Assembly: GCA_946407495.1 (NCBI GenBank)
Contig: CAMJOB010000012.1
Location: 1 to 34,162, forward strand
Reading direction: 5' to 3'
Origin: an uncultured Bacillota bacterium
Lineage (GTDB): Bacteria > Bacillota_I > Bacilli_A > RF39 > UBA660
DNA: 34,162 nucleotides
Notes under the pieces: generated by a model
Seen by the model: the letters and a program-made list of their open reading frames with translations, nothing else
What the model was told of the DNA's origin: nothing
Databases searched by the model: none
Made by a program: the position numbers and the translations under genes
In this document: positions 10,553 through 18,460 of the stretch, in pieces
How the letters are laid out: each line of letters starts with the position of its first letter
Numbering within the stretch: position 1 is the first letter of the stretch

Positions 10553-10568
10553 TATATTAATCTTCATG

Positions 10569-10577
10569 TGATAAAAT
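10569..10577 (+). promoter_or_regulatory. Extended -10 promoter for thiI
   Basis: TGA-TAAAAT (extended -10) lies 22 nt before the thiI start and just after a terminator. No convincing -35 is visible at 16-18 nt upstream, so this would rely on the TGN extension. Confidence 0.5.
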
Positions 10578-10599
10578 AATGACGTTTGGAGGGGAACCT

Positions 10600-11784
10600 A
10601 TGAATAAAGTAATATTAATTAAATATGGTGAATTAAGTACTAAGAAGGGAAATAGAAATTTCTTTATTAATACTTTATATCGTAATATACAAAGTAAATT
10701 AAGTAAGTTTGATGTTCGAATTCGTAAAGATCGTGCACATATGTATATCGAATTTGTTGATTCTGATTTAGAGAATATTAAGAAGAATATTGATAAAGTA
10801 TTTGGTATACATAAATATCATGTTGCGAATATTGTTGAGACTGATTATGAGAGTATTGCGGCTAATGTATTAGAAGTTGCTAAGAATAGTACTTTTAAGA
10901 CGTTTAAAGTAGAGACTAAGAGAAGTGATAAGAACTTTCCTATTCCTAGTTTAGAAATGAGTCAAAAATTAGGTGGAGTAGTTCTTCGTAATATTCCTAA
11001 TATTAAAGTAGATGTTCATAATCCTGAATTATTAATTCAAGTAGAAATTCGTGAAGAGAATACATATGTTTACTGTGATAGTTATATGGGTGCTGGTGGA
11101 TATCCTGTAGGTACTCAACCAACTGCATTATTAATGCTTAGTGGTGGAATTGATTCTCCTGTTGCTGGATATCTTGCTATGAAGCGTGGTATTCAATTAG
11201 AGTGTGTTTATTTTGAAGCAATTCCTCATACTAGTTTAGAGGCACGTAATAAAGTTATTGAATTAACTCGTAAGTTATGTGGTTATACTAATTCAATTAA
11301 TCTACATATAGTTAATTTTACTAAGATACAAGAGTCTATTTATAAGAATTGTAGAGGAGACTATTGTATTACTATTATGAGACGTATGATGTATAGAATA
11401 ATGGAAAGACTATGTACTAAGTATAAAGGTCTTGCAATAGTAAATGGAGAAAGTGTTGGACAAGTAGCTTCTCAAACTTTAAATAGTATGTCTGTTATTA
11501 ATTCAGTTACTAATGTACCTGTTATTAGACCTGTTGCTTGTTATGATAAGTTAGAGATAATGGATATAGCTCGTAAGATAGATACTTATGATATTAGTAT
11601 TTTACCTTATGAAGATTGTTGTACTATATTTGTTCCTAAGCATCCAGTTATTAATCCTAAGATTGAAATAGCTGAAGAAGAGGAAGAAAAGTTTGATTAT
11701 AATGATTTAATTGATGAGGCAGTTGAAAACTTAAATACTATTAAAGTACAAGAGATTGTCGAAGATTATAACGATTTATTATAA
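10600..11784 (+). CDS. thiI: tRNA 4-thiouridine synthetase ThiI
   Basis: ATG 10600 follows GGAGGGG; the track start is too far upstream. The 394-aa protein shows a ferredoxin-like/THUMP N-terminal part (~1-170) followed by the PP-loop 'SGGIDSP' (~181-187), 'YFEAIPHTS' and 'YEDCCTIFVPKHP' typical of Firmicute ThiI. ThiI adenylates U8 of tRNA and transfers sulfur from a persulfide donor. There is no rhodanese extension, so this is the short Bacillus-type form. The C-terminus has an extra acidic stretch ('EIAEEEEEKFDYNDL'). The usual adjacent NifS/IscS-type desulfurase gene is absent here. The next gene is an SASP, as in Bacillus subtilis. Confidence 0.95.
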   Translation: MNKVILIKYGELSTKKGNRNFFINTLYRNIQSKLSKFDVRIRKDRAHMYIEFVDSDLENIKKNIDKVFGIHKYHVANIVETDYESIAANVLEVAKNSTFKTFKVETKRSDKNFPIPSLEMSQKLGGVVLRNIPNIKVDVHNPELLIQVEIREENTYVYCDSYMGAGGYPVGTQPTALLMLSGGIDSPVAGYLAMKRGIQLECVYFEAIPHTSLEARNKVIELTRKLCGYTNSINLHIVNFTKIQESIYKNCRGDYCITIMRRMMYRIMERLCTKYKGLAIVNGESVGQVASQTLNSMSVINSVTNVPVIRPVACYDKLEIMDIARKIDTYDISILPYEDCCTIFVPKHPVINPKIEIAEEEEEKFDYNDLIDEAVENLNTIKVQEIVEDYNDLL

Positions 11785-11802
11785 TTTTAGTATAAATAAA
11801 TA

Positions 11803-11838
11803 ATAGTTTCACAAACTAGAAGTAGGAGGTGAAACTAT
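11803..11838 (+). promoter_or_regulatory. Inverted repeat enclosing the SASP ribosome binding site
   Basis: A perfect 10-bp inverted repeat, ATAGTTTCAC (11803-11812) / GTGAAACTAT (11829-11838), flanks 16 nt that carry most of the AGGAGG SD (11824-11829). The right arm runs into the ATG (11837). In RNA this hairpin would hold the SD partly in the loop and the start codon in the stem, so it could tune translation. Confidence 0.55.
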
Positions 11839-12067
11839 GGCAAAAAGAGGTAGAAAACCAAAAGTTCATAATGCTTCTACTAAGAAGTCTACCAATAAGA
11901 CTAGTGTTCCTGGTGCCAATCATGCAGTTGAAAATATGAAGTATGAAATTGCGAATGAATTTGGTGTTAATTTAGGTGCTAGTGCTACTAGTACGGATAA
12001 TGGACGTGTTGGTGGTGAAATGACCAAACGTTTAGTAGAAATGGCAAAAAACAAGAAAAATAAATAA
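11837..12067 (+). CDS. Alpha/beta-type small acid-soluble spore protein (SASP)
   Basis: The protein is 76 aa. The C-terminal two-thirds match alpha/beta-type SASPs: 'VPGANHAVENMKYEIANEFG', then 'VNLGASATSTDNGRVGGEMT' and 'KRLVEMAKNKK'. The sequence 'KYEIANEFG' is the GPR germination-protease site. These proteins coat DNA in dormant spores, push it towards A-form and protect it from UV and heat, and supply amino acids on germination. The N-terminal ~25 residues are a Lys/Ser/Thr-rich extension starting 'AKRGRKPK', which resembles an AT-hook, and is more basic than usual. It is a Bacillus sspA-like position next to thiI. Forespore (sigma G) transcription is expected from family knowledge, but I could not see a convincing promoter. 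Confidence 0.93.
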   Translation: MAKRGRKPKVHNASTKKSTNKTSVPGANHAVENMKYEIANEFGVNLGASATSTDNGRVGGEMTKRLVEMAKNKKNK

Positions 12068-12071
12068 TAAT

Positions 12072-12104
12072 AAAAGAATAGGTTAATACCTGTTCTTTTT
12101 TGTT
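12072..12104 (+). terminator. Intrinsic terminator after the SASP gene
   Basis: AAAAGAATAGGT / ACCTGTTCTTTT form a 12-bp stem with one G-U pair and a TAAT loop, followed by T residues. Confidence 0.85.
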
Positions 12105-12131
12105 GAAATAATTGGTATTGTTTGGTATCAT
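12103..12131 (+). promoter_or_regulatory. Promoter of acetate kinase gene
   Basis: TTGAAA (12103-12108), 17-nt spacer, TATCAT (12126-12131). The start codon lies 26 nt further with a good SD AAAGGGAG. Confidence 0.6.
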
Positions 12132-12156
12132 ATGTAAGTGAAAGGGAGATATAGAT

Positions 12157-13353
12157 ATGAAATTTTTATGTGTTAATGCTGGTAGTAGTTCTTTAAAATT
12201 TCAATTATTTGAAATGCCAGAAGAAAAAGTAATCATTAGTGGTTATATTGAAAAAATTGGTTTTGAAGATTCATTCTGGAATACTAAAATCAATGGAGAA
12301 AAAATTAGAGGAGAAAAATATTTAAAGAATCATACTGAAGCAGTTCAAGTTATGTTAGATGAATTAATTAAACATAAAGCTGTTGAATCTTTAGATGAAA
12401 TTAAGGGTGTAGGACATCGTGTACTTCATGGTGGAGAAAAATATTCTGATTCAGTATTAATCGATGATCAAGTAGTTCAAGATATCAAAGATCTTACTAA
12501 ATTAGGACCTCTTCATCACCCAGGAAACTTAGCTGGTATTGAAGCAATGCAAAAAGCATTACCAGGAGTTCCTAATGTTGCTGTATTCGATACTGCATTC
12601 CATCAAACAATGCCTGCAGTAAATTATATGTACCCAGTACCATATGAATGGTATGAAAAATATGGAGTACGTAAATATGGATTCCATGGAACAAGTCATA
12701 AATATATTACTGAAACAATGAAGAAGATGTTAGGAAAAGATGATGTTAACCTAATCATTTGTCACGTTGGATCTGGAGCTTCTATTAGTTGTATCAAAGA
12801 TGGTAAATGTTATGATACTACTATGGGTCTTACTCCACTTGATGGTTTAATGATGGGAACTAGATGTGGTTCTATCGATCCATCAATTATTGAATATGTT
12901 TGTAAAGAATCAGGAAAAGATGTTTCTGAAATCACTAATGATTTAAATAAGAAGAGTGGTTTAATTGGTATTTGTGGATTTAACGATAATAGAGACGTTG
13001 AAAAAGCAATTGCTGCTGGAGATGAAAGAGCTAAACTTGCTTTAGATATGTACATCGATATTATTAATCGTTATATTGCTGAATACTATATTGAATTAGA
13101 TGGTAAAGTAGATGCTATTGTTATGACTGCTGGAGTATTAGAAAACGGTAGTGAAACAAGAGAAGCTATTCTTACTAAATTAAAACCATTAGGTATTGAA
13201 GTTAATAAAGAAGTTAATGATAAGATTGCTGGATTTAAAGAATTACATGAAGGATGTATTACAACTGATAAATCTTCAATCCCTGCATATGTAATCCCTA
13301 CAAATGAAGAGATTATGATTATTAGAGACACATATAAAATATGTAATAAATAA
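12157..13353 (+). CDS. ackA: Acetate kinase
   Basis: The protein is 398 aa, normal length. It interconverts acetyl phosphate + ADP and acetate + ATP, the ATP-yielding last step of acetate fermentation (with Pta, not in the window). ASKHA-fold motifs are complete: 'VNAGSSSLKF' (Asn7 and Ser cluster), 'GHRVLHGGEKY' (substrate Arg), 'LGPLHHPGN' (His123 equivalent), 'VFDTAFHQTMP' (Asp148 equivalent), 'YGFHGTSHKY' (His180 equivalent), 'MGTRCG' (Arg241 equivalent) and 'PTNEEIMIIRDT'. 'TAGVLENGSETR' replaces the more common 'TAGIGENS', a small change near the adenine site. It has its own promoter and terminator. A divergent paralogue follows immediately. Confidence 0.97.
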   Translation: MKFLCVNAGSSSLKFQLFEMPEEKVIISGYIEKIGFEDSFWNTKINGEKIRGEKYLKNHTEAVQVMLDELIKHKAVESLDEIKGVGHRVLHGGEKYSDSVLIDDQVVQDIKDLTKLGPLHHPGNLAGIEAMQKALPGVPNVAVFDTAFHQTMPAVNYMYPVPYEWYEKYGVRKYGFHGTSHKYITETMKKMLGKDDVNLIICHVGSGASISCIKDGKCYDTTMGLTPLDGLMMGTRCGSIDPSIIEYVCKESGKDVSEITNDLNKKSGLIGICGFNDNRDVEKAIAAGDERAKLALDMYIDIINRYIAEYYIELDGKVDAIVMTAGVLENGSETREAILTKLKPLGIEVNKEVNDKIAGFKELHEGCITTDKSSIPAYVIPTNEEIMIIRDTYKICNK

Positions 13354-13376
13354 GATTGGGTAACCAATCTTTTTTC
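13352..13376 (+). terminator. Intrinsic terminator after ackA
   Basis: AAGATTGG / CCAATCTT stem with a GTAA loop, followed by a T run; it overlaps the ackA stop. Confidence 0.85.
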
Positions 13377-13397
13377 TTTTATTCTCCTTATTCTTGT

Positions 13398-13405
13398 TGT
13401 ATAAT
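13398..13405 (+). promoter_or_regulatory. -10 element for the second acetate-kinase-like gene
   Basis: A consensus TATAAT (13400-13405) preceded by TG lies 31 nt before the ATG. A matching -35 is weak (ttttat region). Confidence 0.5.
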
Positions 13406-13435
13406 ATTAGTAGATTTGGAAGAAGGAGAGATTAT

Positions 13436-14620
13436 ATGAAAATATTATCCATTAATTCTGAAAATAATAAATTAAGATTTTTTTTATTTGATATGAGAGA
13501 TGAAAGTATTATTGCAGATGGATTATTTGAACGTATTGGATTAGATGGTAGTACTTTTAGTATAAATCTTGGAGAAGAGAAGATTATTCAAGAAATAGAA
13601 GTTACAACTCATGAAGATACAATTCCAATTATTGTAGATAAATTAATTGCTTTAGAAGTAATTAAATCTGTAGATGAAATATCTGCTTTTGGACATAGAG
13701 TAGTATATGGAAAGGATTTATTCCCAGAATCAGTAATGGTTACTGATGAAGTAATGGCTAAATTAGATAGTATTAAAGAATATAGTTCTATTTATGGACC
13801 TTCTAATGATTTAGCTATTTCTAAATGTAGAGAATTATATCCTACTATACCTAATGTAGCAGTATTTGATACTTCATTTAATAGTACAATTGAAGAGAAG
13901 GAATATTTATATTCTGTACCATATAAATGGTTTAAAGATTATGGTATTCGTAAATATGGATATCATGGTACTTCTCATAGATATATTACTGAGTGTTTTA
14001 GAGAAATGCTTGGAAGAGATGATTTTAAATTAATTAGTTGTCATATGGGTACTGTTGGTAGTATTAGTGCAATTAAGAATTTAAAATGTGTTGATACTTC
14101 TACTGGATTTACTCCATTAGCTGGTATTATGACTGGTACTAGATCAGGTGATATTGATCCATCTATTTTACCTTTTGTAATGGAAAGAGAAGGAAAGAAT
14201 GTTGGAGAAATACTTGATGATTTAAGTAGAAGTAGTGGTTTATTAGGACTAAGTGAATTTTCATCAGATATGCGTGACATTAATGCTAAATGTGATGAAG
14301 GTGATGAAAGAGCTTTAGTTGCTAGAGCCATTTATGTTAGAAAAGTTGTTGATTACATTGCTCAATACTATGTATTATTAGGAGGAGCAGATGTTATAGC
14401 ATTTACTGCTGGTATTGGAGAAAACTCTATTCCAGTACGTAGATTAATATGTGAAGCTTTAGCTCCATTAGGTGTTAAGATTGACTTAGATGCAAATAAT
14501 TGTATGGGAGAAAAAGTTAAGATTAGTACACCTGATTCTAAGATTGAGGTATGGGTAATACCTACTCAAGAAGGATTAATGATTGCTAGAGATACAATGA
14601 ATATAATAAAGAATAGATAG
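13436..14620 (+). CDS. Divergent acetate kinase paralogue (substrate-site signatures lost)
   Basis: I choose ATG 13436 (394 aa) after AAGGAG. It is clearly homologous to ackA along its whole length ('PNVAVFDTSF', 'YGIRKYGYHGTSHRYITE', 'GIMTGTRSGDIDPS', 'FTAGIGENS'). However, the N-terminal loop 'NAGSSSLK' is 'NSENNKLR', 'GHRVLHGG' is 'GHRVVYGK', 'PLHHPGN' is 'SIYGPSN' (His123 to Tyr), and 'HVGSGAS' is 'HMGTVGS'. Retained are Asn7, the Arg of 'GHR', Asp of 'VFDT', His of 'YHGTSH', and Arg of 'GTRSG'. Both PROSITE acetate kinase signatures would fail. The frame is intact with no decay, so I infer a changed substrate or a regulatory role. Plausible alternatives are a different acyl kinase or an inactive partner. 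It is 3 nt from the DHH gene, probably co-transcribed. Confidence 0.85.
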   Translation: MKILSINSENNKLRFFLFDMRDESIIADGLFERIGLDGSTFSINLGEEKIIQEIEVTTHEDTIPIIVDKLIALEVIKSVDEISAFGHRVVYGKDLFPESVMVTDEVMAKLDSIKEYSSIYGPSNDLAISKCRELYPTIPNVAVFDTSFNSTIEEKEYLYSVPYKWFKDYGIRKYGYHGTSHRYITECFREMLGRDDFKLISCHMGTVGSISAIKNLKCVDTSTGFTPLAGIMTGTRSGDIDPSILPFVMEREGKNVGEILDDLSRSSGLLGLSEFSSDMRDINAKCDEGDERALVARAIYVRKVVDYIAQYYVLLGGADVIAFTAGIGENSIPVRRLICEALAPLGVKIDLDANNCMGEKVKISTPDSKIEVWVIPTQEGLMIARDTMNIIKNR

Positions 14621-14623
14621 GAA

Positions 14624-15574
14624 ATGCGTATGTTTCAGGAAATATATAATAAAATAAAGGAATATGACACAATTGTTATTGCAAGACATATAGGAGTAGA
14701 TCCTGATGCTTTGTGTAGTCAGCTTGCATTACGTGATGCCATTCGTTTAACTTTCCCAGAAAAGAAAGTTTTAGCTATTGGTACTGGTAGTGTTAAGTTT
14801 ACGGCAATTGGCAAGTTAGATAAGTTAGAAAAAGTTGAGAATGCACTACTTATAGTTACTGATACTCCAGATCAAAGAAGAGTAGATTCAGTAGATTTTT
14901 CTCAATTTGCTTATAAAATTAAAATTGATCATCATCCATTTGTAGAGAAGTTTTGTGATATAGAATATATTAATGATAAAGCTTGTTCTGCATGTGAGAT
15001 ATTGATGCAATTCTTATTAGAAGTACCATTAATGTGTGATAGTACTATTGCACAAACATTATATATGGGACTTGTAAGCGACTCTAATAGATTCTTATTT
15101 GATAGTTGTACACCTGAAACATTCTCTTTAGTATCTAGATACTTAGAAAAATATCCTTTTTCTTTAAGTGATTCTTATTCTAAATTATATTTAAGACCAA
15201 TGAATGAAGTTAGACTAGAAGGATACATTTCATTAAATATGAATGTTACTGAGAATGGTCTTGGTTATATTGAAATAAAAGATGATATTATTAAACAATT
15301 TGAAGTAGATAGTGCATCTGCTGGTAATATGATAAATAACTTTAATTATATTAAAGAATTTAATGTATGGGTTACAATGACTGAAGATATTAAGAATGAT
15401 CAAATTCGTGTATCTATTAGATCTCGTGGACCTGAAATTAATAAGATTGCAGAATCTCATGGAGGAGGCGGACACAAGTTTGCTTCTGGTGTTAAAGTTA
15501 AGACATTTGATGATGCAATGAAGATAGTAAAAGAATTAGATGCTTTATTAAAAGAGTATAATGAAATATTATAG
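14624..15574 (+). CDS. nrnA: DHH/DHHA1 phosphoesterase, NrnA-like (nanoRNase / pAp phosphatase)
   Basis: The protein is 316 aa. Start ATG 14624 (MRM) or ATG 14630 (MFQEIY) cannot be decided because no strong SD is present. Motifs of the DHH superfamily are in order: 'HIGVDPDALCSQLAL' (~20-34), 'LIVTDTPDQRR', 'KIDHHPF' (the DHH), 'LVSDSNRF', and the DHHA1 'GGGGHKFASGVK' near the end. NrnA degrades 2-5 nt RNAs and dephosphorylates 3'-phosphoadenosine 5'-phosphate in Bacillus, using Mn2+. Other DHH subfamilies (c-di-AMP GdpP) have extra membrane or PAS domains that are absent here. It starts 3 nt after the AckA paralogue and is followed by engB after 11 nt. Confidence 0.9.
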   Translation: MRMFQEIYNKIKEYDTIVIARHIGVDPDALCSQLALRDAIRLTFPEKKVLAIGTGSVKFTAIGKLDKLEKVENALLIVTDTPDQRRVDSVDFSQFAYKIKIDHHPFVEKFCDIEYINDKACSACEILMQFLLEVPLMCDSTIAQTLYMGLVSDSNRFLFDSCTPETFSLVSRYLEKYPFSLSDSYSKLYLRPMNEVRLEGYISLNMNVTENGLGYIEIKDDIIKQFEVDSASAGNMINNFNYIKEFNVWVTMTEDIKNDQIRVSIRSRGPEINKIAESHGGGGHKFASGVKVKTFDDAMKIVKELDALLKEYNEIL

Positions 15575-15585
15575 GAGGGATAGAT

Positions 15586-16173
15586 ATGGTAATAAATGAG
15601 GCAAACTTAGATATTATTGCGACACGTCGTAGTCAATATCCAGAAAATGGTAGACCTGAGTTTTTATTAGTTGGTCGTAGTAACGTTGGAAAGAGTAGTT
15701 TTATTAATGCTATCCTTTCTAGAAAGAATCTTGCACATACATCTGCACATCCTGGAAAGACTAAGACACTTAATTTCTATGGAGTAAATGATCAATTCTA
15801 CTTAATAGATGTACCAGGATATGGTTATGCTGCAGTAGATAAAAAGACACAATCAAAATTTGGTATGATGATTGAAGAGTATTTAGAGAAGAGAGATACA
15901 TTAAAGAGAGTATTCTTATTAATAGATTTTAGAATGAAACCAACAGAAGATGATATGTTAATGTATAACTTCTTAAAATACTATAATTTACCTGTTACTG
16001 TTATTGCGACTAAAGCAGATAAAGTATCTGGTAGTAAAAAAGAAAAATGTTTAAAAGATATATTAGTTACTTTAGACTTAGTAGTTGGTGATGACTTAAT
16101 TGTATTCTCTAGTCAAACTAAGTTAGGAGTTAAAGATGTTCATAAAAAGATTGAGGATTTAATTAATTCTTAG
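15586..16173 (+). CDS. engB: Ribosome biogenesis GTPase EngB/YsxC
   Basis: The protein is 195 aa with SD AGGAGGG. The G1 P-loop 'GRSNVGKSS' (~30-38), G2 'SAHPGKTKTLNFY', G3 'DVPGYGYA', and G4 'TKADK' are all present, with the typical 'RPEFLLVGRSNVGKSSFINA' opening. It belongs to the essential TrmE-Era-EngA-YihA family and acts in late 50S subunit assembly. It is downstream of nrnA and likely in the same transcript. A terminator overlapping the stop separates it from the next gene. Confidence 0.96.
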   Translation: MVINEANLDIIATRRSQYPENGRPEFLLVGRSNVGKSSFINAILSRKNLAHTSAHPGKTKTLNFYGVNDQFYLIDVPGYGYAAVDKKTQSKFGMMIEEYLEKRDTLKRVFLLIDFRMKPTEDDMLMYNFLKYYNLPVTVIATKADKVSGSKKEKCLKDILVTLDLVVGDDLIVFSSQTKLGVKDVHKKIEDLINS

Positions 16174-16183
16174 TCTTTTTTTT
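16147..16183 (+). terminator. Terminator at end of engB
   Basis: AAGATTGAGGA / TTCTTAGTCTT form an 11-bp stem with three G-U pairs and a 9-nt loop, followed by TTTTTT. The T run abuts the next promoter's -35. Confidence 0.65.
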
Positions 16184-16209
16184 GACAAAAAATATTCTTG
16201 TGATAGAAT
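16182..16209 (+). promoter_or_regulatory. Strong sigma-A type promoter with extended -10
   Basis: A perfect TTGACA (16182-16187), 16-nt spacer ending TGA, and TAGAAT (16204-16209). Its implied start (~16216) argues that translation begins at ATG 16231 and not GTG 16213. Confidence 0.85.
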
Positions 16210-16230
16210 ATAGTGCAAGTGGTGAGTATT

Positions 16231-16929
16231 ATGAATAAAGGAAAAAGAGTTGTTTATTTATTCTTCTTTCTAATTGGGCTTGTCGTATTGTTTGTTGGGT
16301 ACTTATCTATTGGATATGTATTCCAAGAGTTTTTATTAAAAAGAGAGATTTCTTCTTTAACTAAATTAGATATTAGTAAAGATGATTTTAATCGTAAGTT
16401 AGTTACTACTGGTAATTATAGAGTAGTAGAGAAGACTATTAAAGATTACTTAAATCAATATTCTAATAATATTAAGAATGTTAATAATTTAGTTACTGAT
16501 GAATCATTCACTAATTTATTAACTTATGATCATATGAGTCAAGATGGTGATTATAGTAATTCTTTAACTACAATAGATGATGTTAAAAGTAAATTTAATG
16601 TGTATATAGATCAAATGATAGATATGTGTTCTGTTGAGAGTATAAAGAAACCTATATTAGAGACTAATGTAGAAACATATTATGTTACATTATATGAGAA
16701 ACTAATGTTAGATGATAGTATATCTACTAAACTTAGATTTAATGTAGAATACTTAGAGAAATATAAGAAAGAAATGAATAGTAAGTTTGATACTTGTACA
16801 GATTTATTTAATTATTTAAGAGATCATTCTGAAGATGTAGAGTATAAAGATGGAGAAATAAAATTACGTACTGAGGATATGATTAAAGAATATAATTCTT
16901 ATATGGATAAGATTAATAAAAAAGGGTAA
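16231..16929 (+). CDS. Single-pass membrane protein, unknown function
   Basis: I choose ATG 16231 (232 aa); the track's GTG 16213 lies upstream of the probable transcription start. A weak SD 'ggtgag' precedes it. Basic MNKGKR is followed by a TM (~8-30), leaving ~200 mostly helical, charged residues likely outside the cell ('DDFNRKLVTTGNYRVVEKTI', 'LEKYKKEMNSKFDTCTDLFN'). Three Cys are scattered, with no recognisable catalytic motif and no signal-peptidase site. It has its own strong promoter and a shared convergent terminator with spoIVA. I do not recognise the family. Confidence 0.7.
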   Translation: MNKGKRVVYLFFFLIGLVVLFVGYLSIGYVFQEFLLKREISSLTKLDISKDDFNRKLVTTGNYRVVEKTIKDYLNQYSNNIKNVNNLVTDESFTNLLTYDHMSQDGDYSNSLTTIDDVKSKFNVYIDQMIDMCSVESIKKPILETNVETYYVTLYEKLMLDDSISTKLRFNVEYLEKYKKEMNSKFDTCTDLFNYLRDHSEDVEYKDGEIKLRTEDMIKEYNSYMDKINKKG

Positions 16930-16950
16930 GCTTTGCTTATCCTTTTATAT
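16920..16950. terminator. Bidirectional terminator between convergent genes
   Basis: AAAAGGGTAAGC (16920-16931) / GCTTATCCTTTT (16935-16946), with one G-U pair and a TTT loop. A-rich and T-rich flanks let it serve both the + gene and spoIVA on the minus strand. Confidence 0.8.
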
Positions 16951-18408
16951 TACAATGGCAATCATATTATTTGAGCCTTTATTTACTACTTTAGATAGAG
17001 TAGTTTGTAGTTTATATCTAATGTTATCTGGCATTAGATTTATTTTTGATTGAATACCTTCTTGGACTATTGAATCTAGACTTCTACCAAATATTTCACT
17101 TCTCCAAATATCATTATCATTCTTTGTTAGATAATCAATTAATTCTTTAGATTGAACTTCACTTCCAATGATAGGTTCGAAAGTAGATTCTACATCAACT
17201 CTAATCATATGGATAGATGGAGCAACTGCTTTTAGTTTTACTCCGTATCTTGGTCCTTGTTTAATTATTTCTGGTTTATCTAATTTCATATCATCAATAG
17301 ATGGAGTAGCTACTCCATAACCTGTTTGTTTTACCATCTTTAAAGCGTATTTAATTTGGTCGTATTCTTTCTTTGCAGTATTAAAATCTTGGAATAAAGA
17401 TAGTAGATCTGCTTTATTCTTAACATCTATTTTTATTATCTCTGTTAGAGTTTTATTATAAAGATATGGTGGGGCAGTTAAGTTTACTTTTATTATTCCA
17501 GTAGAAGGATCTACTTCTGATAAGTAACATTTTTCAATATCCTTATTTTCTAAGAAGTGTTTTGTGATATGTTCAATATCTTTTAACTTATCTATTTCTA
17601 TTACACTTTCTCTTATTGAATTAATATAACTTTGTTTTATAGGGTGATCTGGGTTTAGTATAGCAATCCATTCTGGCATGTTTACTTTTACTTCTAAGAC
17701 TGGGAATTCATATAGTGCTTCTCTTAGTATTTGGTACATGTCTTTTTCGTTCATTCCATCAATATTCATAGGTATTACTGGTACATTATGTTGTTCTTCT
17801 AAATCTTCTTTTATTTTAATCGTTTCTGGAAGTGTAGGGTGAGCAGTATTTAAGACAATAATAAATGGTTTACCTATATTTTTTAATTCTTCTATTACTC
17901 TTGCCTCACTATCAATATAATCATTTCTATCAAATTCAGTTACTGAACCATCTGTTGTGATGACAATACCAATAGTAGAGTGATCTTTAATTACTTTTTC
18001 TGTTCCTATTTCTGCAGCTTCTGTGAATGGTATCTCATCTTGATACCATGGGGTTTTAACCATACGTGGGCCATTCTCATCATTTGCCCCTTGTGCTTTA
18101 TCTATCATGTATCCTACACAATCAATTAATCTAATATTACAAGTAAAGTCATCAATCTTTATTTTGGCGGCATTATTAGGAACGAATTTAGGTTCTGTAG
18201 TCATAATAGTTTTACCAGCAGCACTTTGAGGAATCTCATCTAAGGCTCTTTTTTTCTCATATTCATTTTCCATATTAGGAACTATTAGAGTTTCTACCAT
18301 ACGTTTAATAAAAGTAGATTTTCCTGTACGTACTGCACCTACGACACCTAAATAAATATCTCCGCCACTTCTTGCCGCAATATTCTTTATTATTTCATGT
18401 TTATCCAT
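16945..18408 (-). CDS. spoIVA: Stage IV sporulation protein A (spore coat basement ATPase)
   Basis: I choose the internal ATG at 18408 (487 aa, MDKHEIIKNIAARSGG...), 6 nt after AGGAGA and matching the B. subtilis start 'MEKVDIFKDIAERTGG'. Walker A 'GAVRTGKS' (~24-31), 'QSAAGKTIMTTEPKFVP', 'LIDCVGY', 'TPWYQDEIPF', 'HSTIGIVITTDGS', and a conserved C-terminus 'SLDSIVQEGIQSKINLMPDN' ending in hydrophobic 'MIAIVI' are near-identical to Bacillus SpoIVA. It hydrolyses ATP to polymerise on the forespore surface and is essential for coat and cortex assembly. It lies downstream of spoVIF by ~50 nt. Sigma E control is expected from family knowledge; I found no convincing sigma E promoter. Confidence 0.97.
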   Translation of the reverse strand: MDKHEIIKNIAARSGGDIYLGVVGAVRTGKSTFIKRMVETLIVPNMENEYEKKRALDEIPQSAAGKTIMTTEPKFVPNNAAKIKIDDFTCNIRLIDCVGYMIDKAQGANDENGPRMVKTPWYQDEIPFTEAAEIGTEKVIKDHSTIGIVITTDGSVTEFDRNDYIDSEARVIEELKNIGKPFIIVLNTAHPTLPETIKIKEDLEEQHNVPVIPMNIDGMNEKDMYQILREALYEFPVLEVKVNMPEWIAILNPDHPIKQSYINSIRESVIEIDKLKDIEHITKHFLENKDIEKCYLSEVDPSTGIIKVNLTAPPYLYNKTLTEIIKIDVKNKADLLSLFQDFNTAKKEYDQIKYALKMVKQTGYGVATPSIDDMKLDKPEIIKQGPRYGVKLKAVAPSIHMIRVDVESTFEPIIGSEVQSKELIDYLTKNDNDIWRSEIFGRSLDSIVQEGIQSKINLMPDNIRYKLQTTLSKVVNKGSNNMIAIVI

Positions 18409-18460
18409 TATCATTCTCCTCATTTAGTACATATTTATGAGGTACGAATAATATTTAGAA

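Noticed and set aside
12810-14331. Minus-strand ORFs opposite the two acetate kinase genes
   Set aside because: They lie inside strongly conserved sense genes and have no RBS or recognisable product.
13436-14620. Second acetate kinase as a pseudogene
   Set aside because: The frame is intact and full-length, with good SD and -10 element, and many conserved residues retained. Divergence is selective and not random decay.
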